Part shown: positions 6,876-14,613 of the stretch, one piece after another
Position numbering within the stretch: position 1 is the stretch's first letter
How the letters are laid out: each line of letters begins with the position of its first letter
DNA from: Sphingobacteriaceae bacterium
GTDB taxonomy: Bacteria > Bacteroidota > Bacteroidia > Sphingobacteriales > Sphingobacteriaceae
Assembly (NCBI GenBank): GCA_947460275.1
Contig: CANHHZ010000019.1
Location: 1 to 17,047, forward strand
Length of the DNA stretch: 17,047 bases
Direction of reading: 5' to 3'
Made by a program: the position numbers and the translations under genes
Notes under the pieces: model-generated
Told to the model about the DNA's origin: nothing
The model's input: the letters and a program-made list of their open reading frames with translations, nothing else
The model's database searches: none

Positions 6876-8183
6876 TCAAAAAGCTGTTTCAATTTTTACT
6901 TTCTTATTTTTAATTTTTTCGTTGCTCAATGCCTTAATAGTTTTTAAAACCTTTGCCCGCTTTACCGCTACATACGAAGCCTGGTCTTTTACTTCTATCA
7001 AGCCAACATCTTCTTTTTCTAAGCCCCCTTTTTTAAGTAAAAAACCTACTATATCAATTTTATTTACCTTGTCTTTTTTACCTGCGCTAATGTACAATGT
7101 TTGCCAAACACTATCTTGAGGTAAAGCATATTTACCACCTATTGTTTCAGTTTCGATGTCTGCCTTTAAAAATGGAAATTTTTCATCAGGTACCATAATT
7201 AAATATACTGTGCCTTTTGCATTCATTCGGGCAGTTCGTCCATTGCGGTGCAAAAAGGCATCCTCCGTATACGGTAATTGATAATGGATAATAAATTCCA
7301 CTTCAGGAATATCTAAACCACGAGCTGCTAAATCGGTGGTTATTAAAATCTTAATACTTCCATTTCTAAACTTGAGCAAGGCCCGTTCCCTTTCATCTTG
7401 CTCCATGCCTCCGTGAAAAATATCGTGAGCCAGATCTTTGTCTATCAATAAATCGCTAATACGGTCTACAATTTCACGGTGATTACAAAAAATTAAGGTT
7501 GTTTTACTCCCAATTTTACAAATTAGCTGAAAAAGTGAATTTAGTTTATCTTCGGGTGTAGTTTGTACTTTTATAAGTTTCAGATCGGGTACAATTTTAG
7601 CATCTTTCAAATAATTGATAGTCACCGCATCTTTCAATCCTGTAAAAGCTGGGATTTCATCCATCGCCGTGGCCGAAGTTAATATCCTTTGCTTTAGGGA
7701 AAGCAATTGTCCAATAATAAAAGACATATCTTCAGTAAAGCCAAACTCTAAGGCTTTATCAAATTCGTCTAACACCAAGGAGGTAATCGTAGATTCATCA
7801 AAATTCTGATGGCGTAAGTGATAAGCAATTCGGCCAGGTGTGCCAATAAGCACTGCGGGCGGTTGTTCTAAATTGTTCCTTTCTGTTTTTATGGCATGTC
7901 CTCCATAACAACAATTTACCTTAAAACCCGTGCCCATTTGTTTAAAAACCAGCTCAATTTGCAAGGCTAATTCTCTCGAAGGCACTAATATTAAACATTG
8001 AACGCCTTTACTCTCTTTGTTAAGATTATTTAAAACCGACAACAAAAAAGCCAATGTTTTACCAGAACCTGTAGGTGCCAACACCAAGATGTCGTTACCT
8101 TTTTTTGTCGCTGCGAGGGAGGCCTCTTGCATTTGATTAAGCTTGGTTATTTTTAAACGATCAAGAATTGGCTGAAACATCAT
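6876..8183 (-). CDS. DEAD-box RNA helicase, DEFD variant, with DbpA-type RNA-binding tail
   Basis: A 435-residue ATP-dependent RNA helicase. Motifs in order: a Q-motif glutamine near 17-19, Walker A APTGSGKT (36-43), Ia PSREL (68-72), Ib GTPGR (114-118), motif II as DEFD (139-142) in place of DEAD, III SAT (170-172), and VI HRNGRTAR (312-319). The C-terminal part (about 355-412, with LYISAGKKDKVNKIDIVGFL and GLIEVKD) looks like the DbpA RRM. In E. coli DbpA that domain binds hairpin 92 of 23S rRNA during large-subunit assembly, so a ribosome-assembly role is inferred. The DEFD box keeps the catalytic D and E. Start: ATG at 8183, in a Met-Met pair, four bases after the -7 box. The DUF1456 gene follows on the same strand after 113 bp. 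Confidence 0.92.
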   Translation of the reverse strand: MMFQPILDRLKITKLNQMQEASLAATKKGNDILVLAPTGSGKTLAFLLSVLNNLNKESKGVQCLILVPSRELALQIELVFKQMGTGFKVNCCYGGHAIKTERNNLEQPPAVLIGTPGRIAYHLRHQNFDESTITSLVLDEFDKALEFGFTEDMSFIIGQLLSLKQRILTSATAMDEIPAFTGLKDAVTINYLKDAKIVPDLKLIKVQTTPEDKLNSLFQLICKIGSKTTLIFCNHREIVDRISDLLIDKDLAHDIFHGGMEQDERERALLKFRNGSIKILITTDLAARGLDIPEVEFIIHYQLPYTEDAFLHRNGRTARMNAKGTVYLIMVPDEKFPFLKADIETETIGGKYALPQDSVWQTLYISAGKKDKVNKIDIVGFLLKKGGLEKEDVGLIEVKDQASYVAVKRAKVLKTIKALSNEKIKNKKVKIETAF

Positions 8184-8187
8184 TGCG

Positions 8188-8219
8188 TAAAGGTAATTAT
8201 AAGTTTGGAGTTAATGCAA
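8188..8219 (-). promoter_or_regulatory. Helicase promoter, predicted leaderless
   Basis: On minus, TTG (8219-8217) is followed 21 bp later by TACCTTTA (8195-8188), which matches TAnnTTTG except in the last base. The box ends four bases before the ATG at 8183. The 9-bp direct repeat AGTTAATGC (8209-8217 and 8230-8238, 21 bp apart) touches the -33 box. Confidence 0.5.
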
Positions 8220-8314
8220 AAGGTTTAAAAGTTAATGCTATCATTTTTATTGTAATTTAAAAGACACCTAATTATTTTATAAATAAAAAAACATATCCTG
8301 TTGATAACCAATTG

Positions 8315-8326
8315 TTTGTTAACAAA
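8315..8326. promoter_or_regulatory. Perfect 12-bp palindrome in the helicase/YkuK-like gap
   Basis: TTTGTTAACAAA is fully self-complementary and lies near the middle of the 233-bp gap between divergent genes. It may be a binding site for a dimeric regulator. The surrounding DNA is very AT-rich with many AACA words, so chance is a real alternative. A weak -7-like TAACTTTA for the plus-strand gene lies at 8367-8374. Confidence 0.3.
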
Positions 8327-8416
8327 TAAACAACAACAATTTAACAAAAGTGTAATCTCAAACGTTTAACTTTAAATAAACCTAATGTGGGTTATTGAAC
8401 TTAACAACAAACACGC

Positions 8417-8890
8417 ATGACTTGGAAAAAATTTAGTGGTGAAATTATAAACTCCTCCATATTAGAGGAAGTAGAGCAAGCAATTATACGCGAAACCGAA
8501 AAAGGTTATAAATTAAAAGTTTGCATTGGAACAGATTCGCAAGTTAAGGGCAACTACACCGATTTTGCAACCGTAATCGTACTTTTAAGATCTAACCACG
8601 GCGGATTTATGTACATAGCCCAGGATAAAACTACCCATAAAATGAGCATCAAAGAAAGAATGTTGTTAGAGGTGCAAAAATCTATAGAAACTGCTTACGC
8701 TGTTTGCGATTTATTGGATTTATATGAAGTTGATTTAGAAGTTCACGCAGACATCAATACAAATCCAATGTTCAAATCGAACAAAGCACTAAATGATGCC
8801 ATGGGTTATATTTTAAGTATGGGTTTTATTTTCAAGGCAAAACCCGAAGCTTTTGCTAGCAGTACATGTGCGGATAAAATGGTGCATTAA
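8417..8890 (+). CDS. YkuK-type ribonuclease H-like protein (DUF458)
   Basis: A 157-residue protein with the pattern of the YkuK/DUF458 family, which has an RNase H-like fold. Seen are VCIGTDSQV (35-43) with acidic D40 on the first strand, MLLEVQKS with E85 on the following helix, VHADINTNP with D112, and the closing AFASSTCADKMVH with D154. These four acidic residues could form a metal-binding site, as in other RNase H-fold enzymes; this mapping is inferred from their order and spacing. B. subtilis YkuK is of similar size, and its substrate is unknown as far as I know. The gene is alone, divergent from the helicase, with a 116-bp gap to the next gene. There is no signal peptide or membrane segment, so a cytoplasmic nuclease role is plausible but unproven. 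Confidence 0.85.
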   Translation: MTWKKFSGEIINSSILEEVEQAIIRETEKGYKLKVCIGTDSQVKGNYTDFATVIVLLRSNHGGFMYIAQDKTTHKMSIKERMLLEVQKSIETAYAVCDLLDLYEVDLEVHADINTNPMFKSNKALNDAMGYILSMGFIFKAKPEAFASSTCADKMVH

Positions 8891-8966
8891 AGGCTTATTC
8901 GCAAACACTTAAACTTTCTTTTATCGATGGCAGTGACAGCGAATATTTACATTAAGATGAATAGTG

Positions 8967-9001
8967 CCGGTCATTTGACCCCGGTTAAATTTATACCTTT
9001 G
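8967..9001 (+). promoter_or_regulatory. SRPBCC gene promoter with overlapping inverted repeat, predicted leaderless
   Basis: TTTG (8974-8977) stands 16 bp before TACCTTTG (8994-9001), a full match to TAnnTTTG, and the box ends five bases before the ATG at 9007. The -33 box sits inside CCGGTCATTTGACCCCGG (8967-8984): GGTCA (8969-8973) faces TGACC (8976-8980), and CCGG stands at both ends. This is GC-rich for the region. A repressor bound here would cover the -33 element. Confidence 0.6.
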
Positions 9002-9006
9002 GAATT

Positions 9007-9480
9007 ATGAAATCTTACCAAATTAAATTTAGCCAGAAATTACCAATTAGCTTAGAAGCAGCCTGGGATTTTTTCTCATCCCCCTTAAACTTATCGAAAA
9101 TAACCCCACCAGAAATGACCTTCGAAGTCACCTCTGAGCTTAACCCTGATACAAAAATGTACCCGGGCATGATTATTACTTATAAAGTAGCACCATTACT
9201 GGGCGTTAAGTTAAATTGGGTGACAGAAATTACCCAAGTTGCAGAAGGAAAATATTTTATTGACGAGCAACGTTTTGGGCCATTTAAATTTTGGCACCAC
9301 CAACACCACTTTAAAGCAATTGAGGGCGGTGTTGAAATGACAGACATTTTAACCTATGGCTTACCATTGGGTATTTTAGGAGAAATTGCACAAAAAGTAC
9401 AAGTTAAACGCCAGATCAGCGAAATATTTAGTTTTAGGGAAAAAAGAACAAATGAATTGTTTGGAAAATACGATAAATAG
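9007..9480 (+). CDS. SRPBCC (START-like) family protein, COG4276-like
   Basis: A 157-residue soluble protein with the helix-grip pattern of the SRPBCC superfamily. The first strand and helix carry LPISLEAAWDFFSSPLNLSKITP (12-34). A beta stretch with the typical FGPFKFWHHQHHF (90-102) and EMTDILTYGLP (110-120) follows, and a long C-terminal helix (about 126-150) closes the cavity. The histidine- and aromatic-rich 'PF..W.H.H.F' block is shared by a common bacterial subgroup of unknown ligand. Such proteins bind hydrophobic molecules in a central pocket; older entries call some of them cell-division inhibitors, which I would not carry over. It is monocistronic with a clear promoter. Its end converges on the radical SAM gene with 11 bases between and no terminator. 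Confidence 0.85.
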   Translation: MKSYQIKFSQKLPISLEAAWDFFSSPLNLSKITPPEMTFEVTSELNPDTKMYPGMIITYKVAPLLGVKLNWVTEITQVAEGKYFIDEQRFGPFKFWHHQHHFKAIEGGVEMTDILTYGLPLGILGEIAQKVQVKRQISEIFSFREKRTNELFGKYDK

Positions 9481-9491
9481 AGTGTTTTAGT

Positions 9492-10442
9492 CTATTGCAA
9501 ACCAAAAGAAGAACCCTGAACTATCCCTCTTCGCTCAATTTCCTTGTCCATATAACTTTGGATTGCCGATTTGTTTAATCCCCAGTTGGGTGCAATTAAT
9601 AAATCCCAATCTGATATACCAAACAAACGCTGAATAACAATATCTGGACGTAAAAGCGGTATCAATTCGCAAAGCAGATCAGTGTACTCTTCTAGGGTAA
9701 AAAGCTTAAATGGATTTTTTTTGTACTTGGCGCCCATAATAGACCCTTCCACAATGTGAAGATGATGAAACTTCACAAATTTAATTTGAGGAAAACGATT
9801 AATTTCATGAATATAGCCATACATCATTTCTCGGGTTTCCCATGGGAAGCCAAAAATAGTATGAACACATAAATCAAGTTTAGAATTGGCCAATAGCTCA
9901 ACAGCGGTTACAAACTCTGCGTGACTACAGCCTCTATTTATTTGCTCTAGGGTTTCATCATAAATAGACTCCATCCCCATTTCCAAATCCACATCAAATC
10001 TATCGGTATAACTTTCTAAAAGAGCAACTTTTTCGGCATCAATACAATCAGGCCTAGTGCCCACTGCAAAACCAACAACATCTTGGGTATTCACCGATAA
10101 TGCTTCATCATACATCATCTTTAAATAATGTACGGGCGCATAAGTATTGGTATTGGGCTGAAAATAAACAATAAATTTATCGGCTTTATAAGAAATTTTT
10201 GCCCTGCGCATCCCTTCTTCCAATTGAGATTTGATATTGGGTTCTTTTCTAGATGGTTCTGGCGTAAAAGAATCTACATTACAGTAGGTACAACCTCCAT
10301 AACCTTTACTGCCATCTCTGTTTGGACAAGTAAAACCACCATCAACTATTACCTTGAATACTCTCTGACCATTATATTTTTCACGCAAATGCGCTCCATA
10401 GCCATTGTAACCCTTTATACCTAAATCTATTGGAGTTCCCAT
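9492..10442 (-). CDS. TIGR01212 family radical SAM protein (YhcC-like)
   Basis: A 316-residue enzyme; E. coli YhcC is about 310. The N-terminal region VIVDGGFTCPNRDG...GGCTYCN carries the three cysteines (C39, C51, C54) that would hold the 4Fe-4S cluster for S-adenosylmethionine cleavage, in the wide spacing typical of TIGR01212 and Elp3-like proteins. Further family blocks are YFQPNTNTYAP, VGFAVGTRPDC, DLEMGMES and HTIFGFPWETREMM. The substrate was long unknown; a role in RNA or small-molecule modification is inferred only from kinship with Elp3. It starts at an ATG six bases after the -7 box at 10456-10449. It is followed by the end of the SRPBCC gene on the other strand. The permease upstream on the same strand is 96 bp away, so an operon is possible but the gene has its own -7 box. 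Confidence 0.92.
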   Translation of the reverse strand: MGTPIDLGIKGYNGYGAHLREKYNGQRVFKVIVDGGFTCPNRDGSKGYGGCTYCNVDSFTPEPSRKEPNIKSQLEEGMRRAKISYKADKFIVYFQPNTNTYAPVHYLKMMYDEALSVNTQDVVGFAVGTRPDCIDAEKVALLESYTDRFDVDLEMGMESIYDETLEQINRGCSHAEFVTAVELLANSKLDLCVHTIFGFPWETREMMYGYIHEINRFPQIKFVKFHHLHIVEGSIMGAKYKKNPFKLFTLEEYTDLLCELIPLLRPDIVIQRLFGISDWDLLIAPNWGLNKSAIQSYMDKEIERRGIVQGSSFGLQ

Positions 10443-10448
10443 TACTTA

Positions 10449-10456
10449 CAAAAGTA
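10449..10456 (-). promoter_or_regulatory. -7 box of the radical SAM gene, predicted leaderless
   Basis: On minus, TACTTTTG (10456-10449) is a full match to TAnnTTTG and ends six bases before the ATG at 10442. The -33 side is weak: TTTA at 10482-10479 stands 22 bp upstream in place of TTTG. Confidence 0.5.
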
Positions 10457-10538
10457 CGTAAAAGTGTCAATACAGATGTAAAGCACTAAGATTAAATGCA
10501 AAAATAATTGAAACCCCGCATTAAATAGAAAAGCCAAG

Positions 10539-11981
10539 TTAGTGTCCTATTTTTTTTTTATTGATTAAAAAATAAACAGGAACCCCCAACAAAACGATTA
10601 AAAGACCTGGCCAAGTATATTGTTGCTTGTAAACAAGAAGTAAAACACAAAATGCAGCGCCAATTAACAGGTAAATAATTGGGGTGATAGGATACAACCA
10701 TGCTTTATAAGGCCTGTCTAATTCAGGTTTTTTAAATCTTAAATAGATGACACCAAAAACAGTGATCATATAAAATAGCACAATCACAAATGAGATCATG
10801 TCTAAAAGATTGCCATATTGCCCACTTAAACATAAAACAGAAGCCCAAATGCCTTGCATCCAAAGTGATTTTTCTGGAACCCCATTTTTATTATTTTCGA
10901 TAGCTGCTTTAAAAAACATCCCGTCTTTTGCCATGGTTTGAAAAACTCTAGATCCAGCCAAAATTATACCATTTACGCAGCCAAATGTAGAAACCATCAC
11001 CAAAATAGCCATCACAATTGTACCAATACCACTGCCAAAAATTTGCTCAGAAGCTACAACAGCAACTCTATCATTTAAAGCAAAAGCTATGCTATCTCTG
11101 TTTAAGGTATTGAGGTAGATAAAATTGACCAATAAATAAAGAATCATTACGGCAGAAGTTCCCAAAACCATAGATCTGACAACATTTTTTTTAGGATTTT
11201 CGATCTCTCCTGAAACAAAAGTTACATTTTCCCAAGCTATACTCGAAAATACCGATCCTACCATTGCAGCTGCAATTCCTCCAACTATAGCCATGCCAGA
11301 AATTGGTTGCCAACTAGATTTTACGAGATTTCCATTCAAGTCTGTTTTGAGATTATTAAAAGCATCCCATCCAAAACCCATGTTTTCAGTCCAAAAGTTA
11401 CTTTTAACAAGAAAAAAACCTAAAACAATTAACCCTATTAGAGCAACTATTTTGGATCCAGTAAAAATATTTTGCAAAAATTTACCACTTTTAACACCTT
11501 TTGTATTGATATAAGTTAATAGCAGTATAACAAGAATAGCTAAAATCTGTATCCAAGTAATTTTATAGCCACCACTTTGAAAAATTGGAGGGGCATCATT
11601 TAAAGCAGGGATAAGGTAAGCGGTAAATTTACCAAAGGCAACAGCTACAGCAGCAATAGTACCAGTTTGAATTACCGTAAACAAGCCCCACCCATAAAGA
11701 AAGCCCATCATTTTACCAAAAATCTCTTTAATGTAAGTATATTGACCACCCGCTTTAGGAAACATTGCCGAAAGTTCTCCGTAAGAAATTGCAGCCGCAA
11801 TGGTCATCAGCGCGGTAATTACCCAAACGACAATTAACCAATAACCAGAACCTAGATTTCTCATAATGTCGGCACTCACAATAAAAATACCGCTTCCAAT
11901 CATCGAGCCCATCACCAACATTGCAGCATCAAAAAGGCCTAATTTTCGTTTAGCAGTGCCATCTTCCTGAAGTTTTTCCAT
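10539..11981 (-). CDS. APC superfamily amino acid permease (LAT/SteT-like)
   Basis: A 480-residue inner-membrane protein with about 12 hydrophobic segments. The first carries GSMIGSGIF (25-33), the broken-helix substrate site of APC transporters. The block ISYGELSAMFPKAGGQYTYIKEIFG follows it, as is usual in the L-amino-acid transporter group. Charged loops near SSIAWENVTFVSGEIENPKKNVVRS also fit this group, and YLRFKKPELDRPYKAWLYP before the last helices is a common APC signature. It likely exchanges or takes up neutral amino acids; the substrate cannot be read from sequence. It is divergent from the pyrophosphatase gene across 225 bp. No clear promoter or terminator was found for it. Its gene order next to a proton-pumping enzyme and another APC permease may be incidental. 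Confidence 0.9.
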   Translation of the reverse strand: MEKLQEDGTAKRKLGLFDAAMLVMGSMIGSGIFIVSADIMRNLGSGYWLIVVWVITALMTIAAAISYGELSAMFPKAGGQYTYIKEIFGKMMGFLYGWGLFTVIQTGTIAAVAVAFGKFTAYLIPALNDAPPIFQSGGYKITWIQILAILVILLLTYINTKGVKSGKFLQNIFTGSKIVALIGLIVLGFFLVKSNFWTENMGFGWDAFNNLKTDLNGNLVKSSWQPISGMAIVGGIAAAMVGSVFSSIAWENVTFVSGEIENPKKNVVRSMVLGTSAVMILYLLVNFIYLNTLNRDSIAFALNDRVAVVASEQIFGSGIGTIVMAILVMVSTFGCVNGIILAGSRVFQTMAKDGMFFKAAIENNKNGVPEKSLWMQGIWASVLCLSGQYGNLLDMISFVIVLFYMITVFGVIYLRFKKPELDRPYKAWLYPITPIIYLLIGAAFCVLLLVYKQQYTWPGLLIVLLGVPVYFLINKKKIGH

Positions 11982-12127
11982 TTTAAAGTTTGGTTAGTTT
12001 GTTTTTTTTAAAATTTTATATTGGGCTAATATAGTTGAAATAACAATTAAAAAAAACTGTTTTAAGCATTAATGGAGGCGTTTTATTGAAATTAATGACA
12101 AAATGTTAACAATCATTTTCATAAAAA

Positions 12128-12158
12128 TTTGATTATTAGCTAAACACGCTTATTTTTG
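12128..12158 (+). promoter_or_regulatory. Consensus Bacteroidota promoter of the pyrophosphatase gene
   Basis: TTTG (12128-12131), a 19-bp spacer, and TATTTTTG (12151-12158) give a full match to TTTG-N19-TAnnTTTG. The start codon lies 48 bases beyond the box, which leaves a leader of about 40 bases with no Shine-Dalgarno. It is the best promoter in the window, fitting strong constant expression. Confidence 0.8.
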
Positions 12159-12206
12159 CAACCCTTATAGTATTCATTTACAACTAAACAAAAAATATAA
12201 ATCAGT

Positions 12207-14501
12207 ATGGATTTTTTACAAAACAACTTAATCTATTCAATTCCTTTATTGGGCCTTATCGGCATTTTGGTAATGGCCATCAAAAGTGCTTGGGTAAACA
12301 AACAAGATGCGGGTGATGCAAATATGCAAGAGCTTGCTGGCTATATTGCCGATGGTGCAATGGCCTTCTTAAAAGCAGAATGGAAGGTGCTAAGCATTTT
12401 CGTTGTATTTACTGCGGCTATTTTAGCATATTCGGGTACAATTACCGAAATTAATGGCGTTCCAATGCATTCAAGTTGGATCATTGCTGTCGCCTTTGTT
12501 ATTGGCGCTGTTTTTTCGGCATTTGCCGGATACATTGGCATGAGAGCTGCTACAAAAGCGAATGTTCGTACAACACAAGCAGCCAGAACTAGCTTAAAAC
12601 AAGCACTGAAAGTAAGTTTTACTGGCGGTACAGTAATGGGGCTTGGAGTTGCTGGTTTAGCAGTACTTGGTTTAGGCGGGTTATTTATTGTTTTTTTACA
12701 GATATTTCATGTAATTGCTCCAAATAGTGTGGAGATGAGAACTGCAATTGAAGTGTTGACAGGTTTCTCTCTGGGAGCAGAATCTATAGCTTTGTTTGCT
12801 CGTGTTGGAGGTGGTATTTATACCAAGGCAGCAGATGTTGGAGCTGACTTAGTTGGTAAAGTTGAAGCAGGTATACCAGAAGATGATGTGCGTAACCCAG
12901 CAACTATTGCTGATAACGTTGGTGATAACGTTGGTGATGTGGCCGGTATGGGTGCAGATTTATTCGGTTCTTACGTAGCAACCATTTTAGCAACCATGGT
13001 ATTGGGACAAGAAATTATAGTTGAGAAAATAAATGGAATTTACACAGATGGATTAGGAGGTTTTTCTCCAGTCCTATTACCAATGGTAATTTGTGGATTA
13101 GGAATTATTTTTTCTATTGTAGGAACTTGGTTTGTTCGCATTAAAGGTGAAGAATCTAATGTACAAAATGCATTAAATCTGGGTAACTGGAGTTCAATTG
13201 TACTCACTGGTGTATCTTCTTTTTTTATTGTAAAATCAATGTTGCCAGCTAGTTTATACCTGAGAGGTGTAAATTTCACAAGCATGGATGTTTTTTATGC
13301 AATTATTGTTGGTTTAGTTGTAGGTACTTTAATGAGTATCATTACTGAATATTATACGGCAATGGGTAAAGGCCCGGTTAACTCAATTATTCAACAATCG
13401 GGTACAGGTCATGCTACAAATATTATTGGCGGGTTGTCTGTGGGTATGAAATCTACAGTTGCTCCTATCTTGGTTTTAGCAGCAGGGATTATTTGCTCTT
13501 ACTCATTTGCGGGTTTATACGGTGTGGCTATCGCAGCGGCAGGTATGATGGCTACTACTGCGATGCAATTAGCAATTGACGCTTTTGGACCTATTGCAGA
13601 TAACGCAGGTGGTATTGCAGAAATGAGTCAATTGCCCCCAGAAGTACGTGAACGTACAGATAATTTAGATGCTGTTGGTAACACTACTGCAGCAACTGGA
13701 AAAGGATTTGCTATTGCCTCAGCGGCTTTAACATCATTGGCTTTATTTGCAGCTTTTGTTGGTGTAGCTGGTATTAGTGCAATTGATATCTATAAAGCAC
13801 CTGTTTTAGCTGGTTTATTTGTAGGTGCAATGATCCCTTTTATTTTCTCAGCATTGTGTATTGCTGCAGTGGGTAAAGCAGCTATGGACATGGTGCAAGA
13901 AGTTCGTCGCCAGTTTCGTGAAATTCCTGGGATTATGGAATATAAAGCAAAACCAGAATACGAAAAATGTGTGGCTATTTCTACAAAAGCATCGATTCGA
14001 GAAATGATGTTACCAGGAGCAATCGCTTTATTGGTTCCAATCATTGTAGGTTTTGGTTTTAAAGATGTTTTTGAAACGGTAAGTTCTGCCGAAATTCTAG
14101 GTGGTTTGCTAGCAGGTGTTACTGTATCAGGTGTTTTAATGGGTATTTTCCAATCAAACGCTGGTGGTGCGTGGGACAATGCTAAAAAATCATTTGAAAA
14201 AGGAGTAATGATTAATGGCGAGATGTTTTACAAAAAATCAGAACCACACAAGGCTTCTGTAACTGGAGATACTGTTGGTGATCCATTTAAAGATACTTCT
14301 GGTCCTTCTATGAATATTTTAATCAAATTAATGTCTATCGTTTCATTAGTTATTGCGCCTTACATTGCCATTAGTGCAGTAAATGATGCACCTAAAGTAA
14401 AAGTAACCAAAGAAATTCGCATACAAAAAACTGTAGATTCTTTGGGTAACGAAAAACTAGACACCATAAAAAATGTGACTGCAACAGTTACAGAAAATTA
14501 A
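12207..14501 (+). CDS. hppA: Membrane-bound K+-dependent ion-pumping pyrophosphatase
   Basis: A 764-residue protein with about 16 membrane helices that couples PPi hydrolysis to ion export. The PPi/Mg2+ site is plain: GGGIYTKAADVGADLVGKVE (201-220), NPATIADNVGDNVGDVAG (230-247) and the late GDTVGDPFKDTSGPS. K+ dependence is indicated by A495 and G498 in GNTTAATGKG (491-500), where K+-independent enzymes carry lysine and threonine. The coupling glutamate that Na+ pumps carry in helix 6 (LFESYV) and plant H+ pumps carry four residues later is absent; here the text is LFGSYVATI (252-260). A glutamate, E192, appears in helix 5 (GAESIALF). This matches, from memory, the Flavobacterium-type H+ pumps. 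It would build proton force and remove PPi from biosynthesis. The short hydrophilic tail after the last helix (about 25 residues) is longer than usual. It is monocistronic with a strong promoter and terminator. Confidence 0.95.
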   Translation: MDFLQNNLIYSIPLLGLIGILVMAIKSAWVNKQDAGDANMQELAGYIADGAMAFLKAEWKVLSIFVVFTAAILAYSGTITEINGVPMHSSWIIAVAFVIGAVFSAFAGYIGMRAATKANVRTTQAARTSLKQALKVSFTGGTVMGLGVAGLAVLGLGGLFIVFLQIFHVIAPNSVEMRTAIEVLTGFSLGAESIALFARVGGGIYTKAADVGADLVGKVEAGIPEDDVRNPATIADNVGDNVGDVAGMGADLFGSYVATILATMVLGQEIIVEKINGIYTDGLGGFSPVLLPMVICGLGIIFSIVGTWFVRIKGEESNVQNALNLGNWSSIVLTGVSSFFIVKSMLPASLYLRGVNFTSMDVFYAIIVGLVVGTLMSIITEYYTAMGKGPVNSIIQQSGTGHATNIIGGLSVGMKSTVAPILVLAAGIICSYSFAGLYGVAIAAAGMMATTAMQLAIDAFGPIADNAGGIAEMSQLPPEVRERTDNLDAVGNTTAATGKGFAIASAALTSLALFAAFVGVAGISAIDIYKAPVLAGLFVGAMIPFIFSALCIAAVGKAAMDMVQEVRRQFREIPGIMEYKAKPEYEKCVAISTKASIREMMLPGAIALLVPIIVGFGFKDVFETVSSAEILGGLLAGVTVSGVLMGIFQSNAGGAWDNAKKSFEKGVMINGEMFYKKSEPHKASVTGDTVGDPFKDTSGPSMNILIKLMSIVSLVIAPYIAISAVNDAPKVKVTKEIRIQKTVDSLGNEKLDTIKNVTATVTEN

Positions 14502-14520
14502 TACAAATCATAAATGTTAC

Positions 14521-14570
14521 TAATAAAGGGGATTTTCAATCATTATCCCCTTTATTATTTAATTATTTTT
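14521..14570 (+). terminator. Intrinsic terminator after the pyrophosphatase gene
   Basis: A perfect 13-bp stem, TAATAAAGGGGAT (14521-14533) with ATCCCCTTTATTA (14545-14557), has an 11-base loop and is followed by a T-rich run to 14570. The -7 box of the next gene begins four bases after this run. Confidence 0.88.
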
Positions 14571-14573
14571 AAT

Positions 14574-14581
14574 TAGGTTTG
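14574..14581 (+). promoter_or_regulatory. -7 box for the second APC permease
   Basis: TAGGTTTG is a full match to TAnnTTTG, 32 bases before the ATG at 14614. The place for the -33 box lies in the right arm of the preceding terminator and holds no TTG, so the promoter is only half convincing. Confidence 0.45.
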
Positions 14582-14613
14582 AAACTGAAATTAATCTAAC
14601 AAAAAACTAAAAT

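Noticed and set aside
6820..7119. Plus-strand open frame of 99 codons opposite the helicase end
   Set aside because: It is the shadow of the helicase frame plus the heptad element; its composition is serine/phenylalanine-rich with no family resemblance.
8896..8945. Inverted repeat TATTCGC / GCGAATA after the YkuK-like gene as a terminator
   Set aside because: The stem is only 7 bp, the loop is 36 bases and no U tract follows; it is more likely chance.
13790..14179. Minus-strand open frame of 129 codons inside the pyrophosphatase gene
   Set aside because: Shadow of a GC-biased conserved membrane gene; proline- and serine-rich translation without known pattern.
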